Origin: Legionella gratiana
Lineage (GTDB): Bacteria > Pseudomonadota > Gammaproteobacteria > Legionellales > Legionellaceae
Direction: 5' to 3'
Length of the DNA stretch: 64,000 bases
Assembly (NCBI RefSeq): GCF_001467695.1
Contig: NZ_LNYE01000029.1
Location: forward strand, 553,759-617,758
Made by a program: the position numbers and the translations under genes. The notes under the pieces were generated by a model. The model was not told the DNA's origin and did no database searches. It saw only the letters and a program-made list of their open reading frames with translations. Positions 40,923-51,200 of this stretch are shown here, piece by piece; position 1 is the first letter of the stretch; each line of letters starts with the position of its first letter.

Positions 40923-41360
40923 ATGACATTAATTCAATTATCAGATTGTGGTTCATCTCCATTCGAGCGTCTTTTAGGTCATGCGCCTAAAATACTTGCG
41001 GATTGGAGTCAGCTTGAATCGAGTTTTTTTCAAAGCTCAACCTTTAGCCCAGATTTTCTCGAGCAAGTAAGAAGAGCGTTAGCATTCAATAACCAATGCC
41101 AATACTGTATGGCAAAGGCCGGCCCACCCGATCAAAACCTAGAGGATAATCGTTTGATCGAAGCACTTCGATTTGCCAATAAATTTGCAATCTCCAACTT
41201 AGTTGATGAAAAAGAAATAGCTCGATTAAAAAGTTACTTTTCAGAAGCTGAGATTGTAGAGTTAATAGCATTTTGTAGTTTTATTTCGGCATCTCAAAGA
41301 ATTGGGGCGGTTTTAGGGCTTAAAGAGGCTTCGTATTACAATAATCAAAATTCAATTTAA
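40923..41360 (+). CDS. Carboxymuconolactone decarboxylase (AhpD-like) family protein
   Basis: 145 aa. The family hallmark is C-x-x-C in NNQCQYCMAKAG followed by about 25 residues to the helix with ALRFANKFA, and the expected all-helical layout. Members with CxxC act as thiol reductases or peroxidases (AhpD); decarboxylases lack the pair. Probably handles peroxide or thiol stress. First gene to the right of the att copy, in the second element. Confidence 0.8.
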   Translation: MTLIQLSDCGSSPFERLLGHAPKILADWSQLESSFFQSSTFSPDFLEQVRRALAFNNQCQYCMAKAGPPDQNLEDNRLIEALRFANKFAISNLVDEKEIARLKSYFSEAEIVELIAFCSFISASQRIGAVLGLKEASYYNNQNSI

Positions 41361-41382
41361 TAATATGAATATATTGACTGTT

Positions 41383-41967
41383 TTATTGTGCCGTTATTAG
41401 GTAGAAATCATGTGCCTTACATACAAGGCTTAAAATAAAAAATAATAGATTGATCAGAGTTAACATCAGTAAACCGGTATAAGGAATAATTTTCAAACTC
41501 AAAGCGGTTTTTAGGTGGAATTTTATTTTGAGCCAGTTATATTGGATTTTTTTTATATTTAATATATAACCAGGAGGTTGATAGCTTCCATCATTAAATA
41601 CATTAGATGTTTTTAGGACCAATGTATTATCTAGGTAAGAAATATCAGTTGAACTATCTAATTGAGGAAATAGTATTGTTAGATCATCAATTTTTTGTCC
41701 ATTATTGGATTTAATATACTGAAGAAAATACTCACGATATATTCGTAAATATATATTATCAATCTGTTCATCTTTGATGTCCTGAATAGTCAAAAATACA
41801 AATAATAAAATAATAAAAATGTAAAATGCAGCAAGAAAAATTTTAATCTTCAAACTCAGATTGGGTAGAATAAATGTTAAGCCTGATATCTCTACTGTAT
41901 TAGATTGCAGAGTTAAAACATTTATTAAAAAACCAATAATGAGTAACGTTGCAAATATTGTTTTCAT
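41383..41967 (-). CDS. Membrane protein, unknown
   Basis: 194 aa. Helices near residues 3-20, 43-62 and 158-185, with a soluble region between (about 65-150). No recognised domain. Converges on the CMD-family gene. AT-rich codons typical of this element. Its neighbour at 42192-43787 is a secreted protein on the same strand 220 bp upstream; they may act together. Confidence 0.6.
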   Translation of the reverse strand: MKTIFATLLIIGFLINVLTLQSNTVEISGLTFILPNLSLKIKIFLAAFYIFIILLFVFLTIQDIKDEQIDNIYLRIYREYFLQYIKSNNGQKIDDLTILFPQLDSSTDISYLDNTLVLKTSNVFNDGSYQPPGYILNIKKIQYNWLKIKFHLKTALSLKIIPYTGLLMLTLINLLFFILSLVCKAHDFYLITAQ

Positions 41968-42191
41968 AGATCTGTTTGCCGGGATTTGATTTTATTGTAT
42001 TAATTATAGCAAGCTTACGCTACCAAACTTGGAAACTGAATATTGATCAAGCGATAAGCAGTGCTCCCAGATAACGATGGTAAAGTATCATAAAAAAATC
42101 AGGGAGCAAGGTTGGGCTAAACTAATTTCAGCCCAAGAATAGTTTGCTTTATAAGATGATTGACACTGTTGGAAGAAGTTAAAGCTAGTGG

Positions 42192-43787
42192 CTATCTTGA
42201 TAATTTTTTCCACAAGTTTTTATTGCTTTTATTTGAGTTCAATTCTTTGTTGTGTAGTGAAAGAATATGCTTTAATTGAACAATGAATTTCTTATTTACC
42301 GTACTTTGAAGAGTTACAGAGTTAGCTTGATGAAGAAGAAAATCATTGATGAAAATAATTTTATTAATATCTGATCTAGATAACTCTTCTGTCTCTTCTT
42401 TGGTTTTAAATAAAATTGAAGATTCGATCAGTTTATATAATTTTGCGCGAGTTTCATTATTAGTAGTATTAAAGTACAGGGTTACAAGATCTGATGAGAT
42501 ACCAAAAAGTTTAAGCTCATAAAGTAAATCCAACAAGTATTGTGACTTATACTCTTCCTCAAAATATAAACTAGCTAAAGAAAATATGAATTTTGCTTTG
42601 GTATCATCAGTTATGTTGCTATCCGAAAAATAAGTAAACGTTAGTGCATCGAGGCGATCTACATTGTCGTTAATTAATGCATCTTTAATTTCATTTTCAA
42701 TGTCGATATCAAGGGGAATATTATAAGGAGTGGGCATAATAGAAAGTGGGATATCTTTGCCGTTTCTCAGATGTAATAAGCTTATATAAAGCAAGCGTGG
42801 TGTGATAAATAATCCTGTATCGAATTTAATACCCGGACCATTTTCAAAAAGATACTTTATAAACGTATCGCAACGAAATCCAATAGGTTGTTGAAAGTAT
42901 TGTTGTTTAAATTGGCCATCAATGTATTTAAACCTCGAAGTAATCTCGCCATTGCTAACATGCCAGCTGAAATTGTAGCTTATGGGGATGCCAGTTTCTA
43001 ATTTTTCTAATAAATCAATTAGAGATTCAAAAATCAAATTTAAATCATCATTTTTTAAATATGGGTATGATTTAACTCCGAATTTTTCACCCCAATATCC
43101 ACCTGGGACAGTATTTACAAAGCTATCAATAGTGTTTAAATTTATTACATTTGCATTTTTGAGTACTTCAAGGGTGTAGATAGGCATTTTGTCACCGACA
43201 TCAATTGGAGTATCATCAGCATTCCAATTGAATCTGAAAACTAGTCCTACATGTCCTTGTAGTTTTATCATTGGTATTGAGGTATCCAGATCTCTTGCAA
43301 CAATATCGCCTGAGCAATGTTCTTTATCGATTGTCATACAACCAGCACCAGTGAAGATTGTATTTGAAGGGCAGAGATAGACAGGATGGGCTGTCAATTT
43401 AAAAAAATTAAATCGTCCACTTTCCGATGAAATACAGGATGCTTGAGCAGTAAGTGCTTTTTTAATTCTACTCATATCATAATTTGAAGTAATGCTATCT
43501 GAAATAGCATCAGCGCTGTAATTTATATCCCATTTGCAATCAGGTTTCGAGGGAAGCTTAGAATAAAAAATAACAGGAAATTCATTTTCATTATGAAAAT
43601 CCATTGGAGTATTAATTGTAATTTTGGCTGAGTCTGCACAAGTATCTTCATCTTGAATAAACTCATAGGGTTCATATTCGGCAAAGGAATAACCTATAAA
43701 TTGGGGAAATACTTTAATAGCCTCTGAGGCAAACAAATTACAAGATAGAAGTATATAAATAAATAATATTTTAAAGAGTCTTTCCAT
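42192..43787 (-). CDS. Large secreted protein, unknown
   Basis: 531 aa with a signal peptide (MERLFKILFIYILLSCNLFA). Cys residues occur in loosely paired positions (CADSAK, CKWD, CISS, CPSN, GCMTIDKEHC), which suggests disulfides in the periplasm or outside. No known domain, repeats or catalytic motif recognised. A ribosome site is weak (GGGAAATACAC). Lies between the unknown membrane protein and the iteron cluster of the second element. Confidence 0.65.
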   Translation of the reverse strand: MERLFKILFIYILLSCNLFASEAIKVFPQFIGYSFAEYEPYEFIQDEDTCADSAKITINTPMDFHNENEFPVIFYSKLPSKPDCKWDINYSADAISDSITSNYDMSRIKKALTAQASCISSESGRFNFFKLTAHPVYLCPSNTIFTGAGCMTIDKEHCSGDIVARDLDTSIPMIKLQGHVGLVFRFNWNADDTPIDVGDKMPIYTLEVLKNANVINLNTIDSFVNTVPGGYWGEKFGVKSYPYLKNDDLNLIFESLIDLLEKLETGIPISYNFSWHVSNGEITSRFKYIDGQFKQQYFQQPIGFRCDTFIKYLFENGPGIKFDTGLFITPRLLYISLLHLRNGKDIPLSIMPTPYNIPLDIDIENEIKDALINDNVDRLDALTFTYFSDSNITDDTKAKFIFSLASLYFEEEYKSQYLLDLLYELKLFGISSDLVTLYFNTTNNETRAKLYKLIESSILFKTKEETEELSRSDINKIIFINDFLLHQANSVTLQSTVNKKFIVQLKHILSLHNKELNSNKSNKNLWKKLSR

Positions 43788-43941
43788 GTGTATTTCCCTA
43801 TATTACGTCCATAATCTTAAACTTCGCGATTATATAATATTCGTTTAGTATTGACCCGCTTATTTTTAGGCATCGTGTTTGAACCATACTAGGTCTTTGC
43901 TTAAGCTAAAACAAATTAATATTAAAAAATTCAGTGGGGCA

Positions 43942-44024
43942 TTTGGGACAATTGGGACACTTATATAAGCACCGAGCTTTAGGTGTCCCAATGTAAAAAT
44001 TTCACTTGGGACAAATGGGACAAA
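43942..44024. repeat. TGGGACA iterons, left cluster
   Basis: TTGGGACA-type units occur here about five times in both orientations (for example TTTGGGACAATTGGGACAC, GTGTCCCAAT, CTTGGGACAAATGGGACA). They lie before the AlpA-like and DUF927 genes; a matching cluster follows at 46414-46502. Candidate replication origin or regulator-binding array. A 62-codon frame across it is not credible as a gene. Confidence 0.65.
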
Positions 44025-44289
44025 ACACCGCCAGAAAAATTTTTTTAGTAACAAATAATATCATTTAATAACAATCAGATCAGCGGGCTTTAAAGCGCTT
44101 GACAGCCTTTTAAATCCCACGCAATACTTCACCTGAGCAGTAAACTTTTGCGGATCCACGGTTCTGTAAAAGTAACGGAAAATGAAATATCACGACTATT
44201 ATCCGGCCGGACAGTCAACTGATATTCATCGAGCAGGACGCATACCGTCGGCATTAAGCTGAATGAATAATCATTTGATGAGGTTCCAT

Positions 44290-44562
44290 ATGAATAAAAG
44301 ACTATCTCGGTTACAACTGTTAAACGAATTTGAATCCGCACCAACTTCCGCGTTGTTTAATCAACACACTTTGGCCGCTGTTTTAGATTGTTCCACCCAA
44401 CTTTTGGAACGCAATCGTTGGGAAGGAAAGGGCGTTCCCTATCTTAAAATTGGTCGTAAGGTTTTGTATCTCAAAAGTGACGTGTTGTCTTTTCTCCAGC
44501 AACAGAAAATCTATCGCTCTACTGGTGACGTAGGTGAATTCCTCTCACTGGTCAACGAATAA
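44290..44562 (+). CDS. AlpA/excisionase-like helix-turn-helix protein
   Basis: 90 aa from the ATG at 44290 (GAGG 7-8 bases before). HTH_17-type domain: TLAAVLDCSTQLLERNRWEG then VPYLKIGRKVLYLKSDVLSF. Such proteins regulate integrase or replication genes of integrated elements. Followed after 75 bp by the DUF927 gene; they probably form one unit. Confidence 0.8.
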   Translation: MNKRLSRLQLLNEFESAPTSALFNQHTLAAVLDCSTQLLERNRWEGKGVPYLKIGRKVLYLKSDVLSFLQQQKIYRSTGDVGEFLSLVNE

Positions 44563-44637
44563 ATTACATAGAAGAACTAGATTGTTCACGGATGGATAGG
44601 GTTTCTATCATCCATGAACGTTGTTGGAGAAACAGTG

Positions 44638-46389
44638 ATGTTGCAAAATCAAATTATTACCTTAAAAAACAAAAACGGTCATAGTCCTATAACCTGTGAA
44701 TATGCTGGAGGTTGTTTTAAATTAAATGAGCAGGGCGTGTCTTTTCTTGGAAAAGATAAAGACGGTAGTCCAATGGCGCCCAAGTGGATTTGTTCTCCTT
44801 TATATGTGGTGGCTAAAACCCGTGATGCTAAAAGTGGGGAGTGGGGTCGATTACTTGAGTGGCAGGATGATGATGGAGTCATTCATCAATGGGCAATGCC
44901 ATTAGCCTTGTTACAAGGAGACGCTTCTGAAGTAAGACGAGAATTGGCTAGCCTTGGTTTAACCATTTCACCTCATAGAATTTCTCGGGATTTACTGGCT
45001 ACTTATTTGCAGGTGTTCCCTGTTGAAGATCGGGCACGTTGTGTCGAGAAATTGGGGTGGCATGAAAACCTCTTTGTCACTCCTGCACAAATCTTTGGAC
45101 ACTCCTCCGAGAAAATTGTTTTTCAAAATAGCCATGCGATTGAATCTGCTATGTCTGTATCCGGTACTGTAGATGATTGGCGAGAATCAATAGGCCATCT
45201 CGCCTCTGGGAATTCTCGGTTAGTTTTCGCCATAGCCGCTGCTTTTGCTCCTGCTTTAGCAAAGATTGCTGGTGAAGATTCAGGTGGATTTCATTTTAGA
45301 GGTGCATCTTCTAGTGGTAAAAGTACCGCTTTAAAAGTAGCTGCTTCGGTTTGGGGAAATCCACAGTCTTATTGCCGATTATGGCGTAGTACCACTAATG
45401 GACTTGAAGGATTAGCTGCTTTGCATAACGATGGCTTATTAATTCTGGATGAATTAAGTCAGATGGATCCCAAAGAAGCAGGGGAAGCGGCTTATTTGCT
45501 GGCCAATGGTCAAGGTAAAACACGAGCTTCACGCCATGGAACAGTCAAGCCATCGTCTCGATGGTCATTGTTCTTTCTATCTGCTGGAGAGGAATCCTTG
45601 ATGTCTTTGATGGCTAGAGCAGGACAGAAAACCAATGCGGGTCAAGAGATACGGTTGGCTGATATTGAAGCTGATGCTGGTTTAAATAAGGGTATTTTTG
45701 AAAAAATCCATAATCAACTCAGTCCTGCTTCCATGGCTTTATCTTTAAAGGAATACTCTAGTAAGTATTATGGTGCAGTTGGGATGGCATGGCTGCAAAA
45801 GGTGGTGGAAAATCAACCGAGTATTGCAACTGGTATTGCTGATGCGATGCAAGAATTTGTGAAGAGCGCTGTCTTACCTGATTCAACAGGACAAATTATT
45901 CGCGTAGCCCGGCGATTTGCCTTGGTTGCTGTAGCTGGCGAATTGGCTAGCCAATATGGATTGACCGGTTGGCAAGAAGGCGAGGCTACTTATGCAGCTT
46001 ACAAATGTTATAGAGCATGGCTGGATCATTTTGGAATAGAGGGTAACAAGGAGGACAGAGCGATATTAGCTCAAGTCAGAGCATTTTTTGAATCTCATGG
46101 TGCCAGTCGGTTTGATAATATCAGAACGCCAAACAATGAGAGGATTCAAAATCGTGCTGGATTTTACCTCACCGATGATGCAGGTTTTCGCGTGTATATG
46201 GTATTAACGGAAGTCTTTAAAAAAGAGCTATGCATGGGGTTTGAACCTAGAATGGTAGTCCGTGTATTAATGAATGAAGGTTGGCTAAAGCCCGCAGCAG
46301 ATGGATCGCCCTCTCATAAACCAAGGATTAGGGGAGTTGGAACACCCAGACTATACATGTTTACAGATAAAATCTGGGGTGGAGAGTAA
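44638..46389 (+). CDS. DUF927 (primase-helicase-like) protein
   Basis: 583 aa from the ATG at 44638, with GGAG 9-10 bases upstream; ATG at 44614 is also possible. The DUF927 core has P-loop GASSSGKSTAL, a Walker-B-like LLILDELSQM, and ANGQGKTRASRHG. Such proteins are the replicative helicase or primase-helicase of P4-like and phage-related elements. Iterons flank the AlpA-DUF927 pair on both sides, which fits a replication module for the second element. Confidence 0.85.
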   Translation: MLQNQIITLKNKNGHSPITCEYAGGCFKLNEQGVSFLGKDKDGSPMAPKWICSPLYVVAKTRDAKSGEWGRLLEWQDDDGVIHQWAMPLALLQGDASEVRRELASLGLTISPHRISRDLLATYLQVFPVEDRARCVEKLGWHENLFVTPAQIFGHSSEKIVFQNSHAIESAMSVSGTVDDWRESIGHLASGNSRLVFAIAAAFAPALAKIAGEDSGGFHFRGASSSGKSTALKVAASVWGNPQSYCRLWRSTTNGLEGLAALHNDGLLILDELSQMDPKEAGEAAYLLANGQGKTRASRHGTVKPSSRWSLFFLSAGEESLMSLMARAGQKTNAGQEIRLADIEADAGLNKGIFEKIHNQLSPASMALSLKEYSSKYYGAVGMAWLQKVVENQPSIATGIADAMQEFVKSAVLPDSTGQIIRVARRFALVAVAGELASQYGLTGWQEGEATYAAYKCYRAWLDHFGIEGNKEDRAILAQVRAFFESHGASRFDNIRTPNNERIQNRAGFYLTDDAGFRVYMVLTEVFKKELCMGFEPRMVVRVLMNEGWLKPAADGSPSHKPRIRGVGTPRLYMFTDKIWGGE

Positions 46390-46413
46390 TCCTATTTCGA
46401 TAAATCAGAACTA

Positions 46414-46502
46414 TTTGTCCCATTATTTTGAAATATTGGGACATCTTGGGACGGCTACAAGCCAGTATTTACGGGCTGTCCCTCATGTCCCAATTGTCCC
46501 AG
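46414..46502. repeat. TGGGACA iterons, right cluster
   Basis: Six to seven units in both orientations just after the DUF927 stop: TTTGTCCCATT, TTGGGACATCTTGGGACGG, CTGTCCCTCATGTCCCAAT and TGTCCCAG. Same family as 43942-44024. Confidence 0.65.
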
Positions 46503-46510
46503 ATTAATTT

Positions 46511-47320
46511 TTATTCTTTAAGATATAACCACAGCGTATTCCGAGATTTTATTCCCATCTCATCACGTATTAGCAAGCAAGCCCTGTAATTTTCATATTC
46601 AGGCAACAGGCAATAATACATTTGTTTGGCATACAAAAATCGCCAGCTTTTGGTACTGGATAAACGGTGCTTTGCCAATGCACTGCGCCAGATGATGCGG
46701 ATTTCCTCATAAGATTTTAATTGGAGCAAGTTATCATTTTGTTGAGTGAGCCAGTTAAAAAGATTGAGTATCGCTTTCTGGTTTTCAGTTCGTATAGGTA
46801 TGGTGCGGTCAGTGGAATTAAAAGCAATATCCCGGGTTATCCAAAGAGAGCGTTCGCTGACTTGAATATGTGGCTTAATCAGAATCGCTTCTTTGAAAGT
46901 GAGTCCAAACTCAGTTTGAAATCCCATGATTACTCTGGCTATAGGATCTTGAAGCGACTTCCAAATATCTGGAGAGATTGTTTTCTTTCTCTTTTTTCTT
47001 GCTTTAGGTCTTGAGAGTTCGAGTGATTGATTATCAATATTAGTAATGGAGCAATTATTCATCTGCAAAAAACGACGAATGATGGTCATGTATCGCATGA
47101 TAGTGACTGGATTAATATTCTGTTTTTTCCAGTAACGCACCAACTTGTGAACCTGCTCAGATTGCAAAGCCTGCCATGAAGGTGGCATTTGCCGAATAAC
47201 AAACAAGTCATCAATCATCTTATGGATGACATAGGCACGGTGCTTACGATACAGGTATTTACCTTGCCTATCCTGTCTGATTTGTCGATTAGCGAATTGT
47301 CTTAAGGATTGTGTACGCAT
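46511..47320 (-). CDS. Degenerate tyrosine-recombinase-like protein
   Basis: 269 aa resembling phage integrase N-terminal and integrase-domain proteins (PF12834/PF12835-like). A SAM-like part (VIHKMIDDLFVIRQMPPSW) precedes a catalytic-like part: EFGLTFKEAILIKP, where the first catalytic Arg should be but is missing, WRFLYAKQM in the place of H-x-x-R, and RDEMGIKSRNTLWLYLK near the Tyr. Catalysis is doubtful; it may bind DNA as an accessory. A folded noncoding region lies upstream. Confidence 0.65.
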   Translation of the reverse strand: MRTQSLRQFANRQIRQDRQGKYLYRKHRAYVIHKMIDDLFVIRQMPPSWQALQSEQVHKLVRYWKKQNINPVTIMRYMTIIRRFLQMNNCSITNIDNQSLELSRPKARKKRKKTISPDIWKSLQDPIARVIMGFQTEFGLTFKEAILIKPHIQVSERSLWITRDIAFNSTDRTIPIRTENQKAILNLFNWLTQQNDNLLQLKSYEEIRIIWRSALAKHRLSSTKSWRFLYAKQMYYCLLPEYENYRACLLIRDEMGIKSRNTLWLYLKE

Positions 47321-47380
47321 CTTCCTATCCGCAAAAATGAGTTAAAAAAATAAATGCCCTGTGTATTGTTTAGTGTTGGT

Positions 47381-47486
47381 CGAGCGGTTCACTCTCTGTT
47401 GAAACCCGGCAAAAGCCGTAAAGCTCGAAGAAGGGGGCAAATCAATCGTTATAAGGCAAACGATCTTGCCTGAACTGCTAGTTTTT
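47381..47486 (+). ncRNA. Folded RNA candidate with three-way junction and pseudoknot
   Basis: CGAGC (47381-47385) pairs with GCTCG (47423-47427), enclosing GGTT..AACC (47386-47406) and CGGC-AAAA-GCCG (47407-47418). Then ATCGTT/AACGAT (47445-47450, 47459-47464) form a stem whose loop AGGCA can pair with TGCCT (47467-47471), an H-type pseudoknot. TTTTTT at 47481-47486 would end a plus-strand transcript. No open frame crosses it. Rfam families near integrases (for example int-alpA) should be compared. Confidence 0.55.
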
Positions 47487-47574
47487 TGTGGTTTTCTCTC
47501 CTCAATACAATAAAGTAAATGAAAGCGATAAAGCAGAGCTTTATTTCTAATCCATGGTCAAATGAAATGACTTA

Positions 47575-47719
47575 GAGTTCCGAAGAACTCCCCTTACCGA
47601 ATGGTAAAGGTTCCTGAAGGGTTTCCCGACTATACGTCCAGCCACAAGGTTAGGGAATGAGAGTGGCTTAGCATAAGACGCCTAAGCGTTTCATCGGATT
47701 TTCACCGATTCATCAGTCA
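47575..47719 (-). ncRNA. Second folded segment, run of hairpins with possible pseudoknot
   Basis: Read on the minus strand: ATCGG/CCGAT, GCTTAG/CTAAGC, GCCAC/GTGGC with loop TTCCC that can pair with GGGAA just downstream, then TTTACC/GGTAA and GAGTTC-TTCG-GAACTC, a UUCG tetraloop hairpin. It lies upstream of the recombinase-like gene on the same strand. Strand is a guess from the UUCG loop. Beyond it, 47720-48289 shows no gene. Confidence 0.45.
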
Positions 47720-48289
47720 TGCTTCATTTAAAATAACAAAGTGCAGATCTGGGAGCAATACCGTTTCAAGGAATATTTTGTCCTATCTTATCTGGTGCGT
47801 CAGGACAAATGGGTTTTTGATGCTTGATGTGGGAGGGTTAAATAAGGTGAATGTTGCTGCGTCACTGCTGGAAAATTGCAGTGACGCAGAACAAACAATC
47901 ATTTTAGCTTATAATTTAAACCGTAGACGGCACTATGGATAAAACGCTATAGCTCTAAAACTTAAGCCAAAAATTTATATCAAAGAGAAAGAATGAAAAA
48001 ATAATAATTATGGAGTGTTTCTCTTAGTGATGGTTTGGTACTGGTGTGTTAATTGGTGATGAGGTTAGAGAATATTGTAACAAAGTAATCTGTAATGCTG
48101 TCCGATTGTTCCGCTCAAAAAAACCAAAGCTTTATTTTTCTATTAAATTACGCCTCTTCTAGCTGGCATTAACAGAATCCATTCTATATGTTTAATTGAT
48201 TAAAAAAAGACCTTCTGATAATATTTTGACTGGTTGTTTAATTAATCTATATTTTAGATAGGAAGAAATTAAAAAATGGGTAAAAGTTA

Positions 48290-51200
48290 ATGAGCGAGAT
48301 GAATCAGACTGGTACCCTTGAGGCAAATGAAGACCGTGCGAAATTGATCTCTGATCGTATTAATACATTACGGCCAAAATTACTCGATTTAACAAGAAGA
48401 AACCCTCTAATTTCTACGAAATTTTCTGAACGCTCAAACTCATTGATAAGAATAGTAGATGAAGTTCCCGAGTTATTACTCAAATCTATAATATCTTGTG
48501 AAATGCGAATTGTGCCATTACCTGATTTAGGCACTGATCCTAGTGATGAACAGACTTCAATATTTCAGAATTCTCTAGCAGAGGCTAGACTCAATGACGA
48601 AATTTACTTAAGTAAATTAGATGAAATAGATTCTGAAAGTGATGAGGCGCCAAATCTTTTAGCTCAAGCAGAACGTCAATTAAAAGATAGAATTAGAGAG
48701 CAATTAAACTTACCAACGAGACAAACAAAAAATAATCTATCTTTACAACAGCATGCAAAAAATCATGGAATTTCTCCTAATTACGAATTGTTTTTAGAAG
48801 GACACCAGGCTGAGGATGGACGGCACGGTGATCAAGATATTCAGACTCTTCTGTTACCTGAGATATTAGAAAGACGGTTAAATGCACTGTGTGCAAAAGA
48901 AAAAACTTGGAAAGAAGAGACAGGAATTAGTGTATTACATGCTGCATTTGGGTTTCTTGAATGGGAGGACGGAAATAATAGCTCTACGCAGTTTTCTCCG
49001 TTAGTTTTAATTCCTGTTTATATCGATAAAAAACGAACTAGAAATGGCCAAGAGTTTTGGGTTATCGGTGATGAGACAGAGGTGCATGAGAATAAAATTC
49101 TTGCAGAGAAATTGCGCCTAGAATTCAATATTATTCTTCCAGAATATACAAATCAGGGTTTAGAAAAATACTTCCAAGAGGTTGCCGAGCAACGCCCCAA
49201 AAATATGACATGGCGAATTAGGCGATGGGCTATGATAGGCGTTTTCCCTTCAGCTAGATTAGCGATGTATCACGATCTTGATCCTGAGGGTTGGGATTTC
49301 GCGTCTAATGAAGTTGTTTCTCTTTTGTTTGGCGGTACAGACACAGGACATGATGCGTTGCCTTTTGGAGAGGAGTATCATGTAGATGAGCCTGAAATTG
49401 AAAGCAAAGTACCTTTCATTATTGCTGATGTAGATTCTTCGCAATTTAGTACTATAGTTGATATAGCTAGTGGGAAAAATTTAGCAGTTGAGGGACCACC
49501 AGGGACAGGAAAATCGCAAACAATTGTAAATACTATTGCAGCTTCGCTTTCCTTGGGATTGAAAGTTCTTTTTGTGGCAGAAAAGTCAGCGGCACTAGAA
49601 GTTGTTGGATCAAGGTTAGAAGCATATGGAATTGGTAAATTTTTATTACCATTACAAGCAAACCGTTCCGGAAAAGAACAAGTAATATCTTCAATTAGGG
49701 ATAGGCTTGAAATGAAGTCATGCGCCAATCCTTCAGAGTTAGAACATGCAGTTAAACAATTTAAAGATACAAGGCAAAAATTAAAATTATATATAGATAT
49801 TTTATCCACCACCTATGGAAAAACAGATCTTACTATTTATGAAGTTCTTGGGAGAAGTATTAAATTTTCAGATTTAATTAACAATTTACCCGAAAAAATA
49901 AAAAAACTAACCATTCCTGAAACAAAAATCATCACATCAGATAAATTAAATGATATTTTATCTCGTTGTAAGCAGGTTGAAGAAGCATGGGAAGCTACAT
50001 TACTGTATCCAGATTCTTGGAATATTATTCAAATAGCTAACATTGATCCTTTTCTTGCTGATGAGCTGGTAGATTTGGCTTTTGATATCTCTGCTCTTTT
50101 TGCTGAGGCAGATAAACAACGAGAATCATTAATAGAATTTCGACTTTCATCTCTAATTGAGAATGAAAGCCTTAGCAAAATTAGTGCCGCTATTAAAAAT
50201 ACTCCAGAAATCTCAAATCAAGATCTTGATATAGTCACTAAGCTAACTTCTAACGAAATTATAGGGATTATAAAAAATTATCTAAATGAAGCCCGTTTGT
50301 GGAGAGATAAAAGAGACAGCATTATTGATCTATTCAAGACTGATCTAGATTCGGTTGTCATAGAAGAATTATATCTTCTCAAAGAACTATGTTTAAAATA
50401 CCGAATAGAGTCATTCAAAGAACTGGTCTTAGATTCGATTATTTCAAAATATAAAAAATCTCTTGAAGACAACATACAATCAGTGGAAATTTGTAACAAG
50501 GTAATTAATATCTCAGAAAGTCTTGGCAAGATAACAGTTCATGATTTTATTAAAATGCTTGAGATTATCTCTGGCATATCAAAGCAGGTATTATCAGTTA
50601 GAAAGAGCGACTTTGATGATCCGATAACGCATGTATTGATAGAGAAACAGGCTTCACAAGCTCAGGTTTTAAAGAAAACTCGATCTTTACTTGATGAAGA
50701 GTTTATTTTATCGATGCTTCAGGAAGGTGAGATTACAAATCTTCATGCTGAAACATTACGTCACTCAGGTTTTTTTTCTTTTTTCTCAAAGAAATATAGA
50801 CAAGCAAAGCAATATTATAAATTAGTGTCTAAAAATAAAAAATTTAATAAATTATATGCTACTCAAAAACTTAGCCAATTAGGGCAATGGCAAATAGACG
50901 TAAAATTTTTTTGTGAAAATGTAGTCATGAAAAATATTCTTGGCTCGCATTTTTTTGGTATAGAGACAGATTTTTCTCCTTTTGAAGAAGTAATCTCATT
51001 ATTTAATAATATTGATCATGAATTTTCAGGATCTGATTATATTGACTTGAGGACTTTTCTAAAATTTGCGGATAGTGAAAAAATTCAATCAATTCCCATA
51101 ATCGAAAAAAATCATCCTCTCTACGAAATAGAAGATACTACTTTGGCGAATGTAGCCGAACGAATTACCGTTTTGCAAGATCAAGTTAAGGATTGTGAGA

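Noticed and set aside
43866..44054. 62-codon minus-strand frame
   Set aside because: Made of iteron sequence; no ribosome site and unlikely composition.
47640..47725. Cobalamin-type riboswitch (minus strand text CGGTGAAAATCCG)
   Set aside because: The short GGTGAAAATCC resemblance is part of a local hairpin; no B12 box and no cobalamin-related gene downstream.
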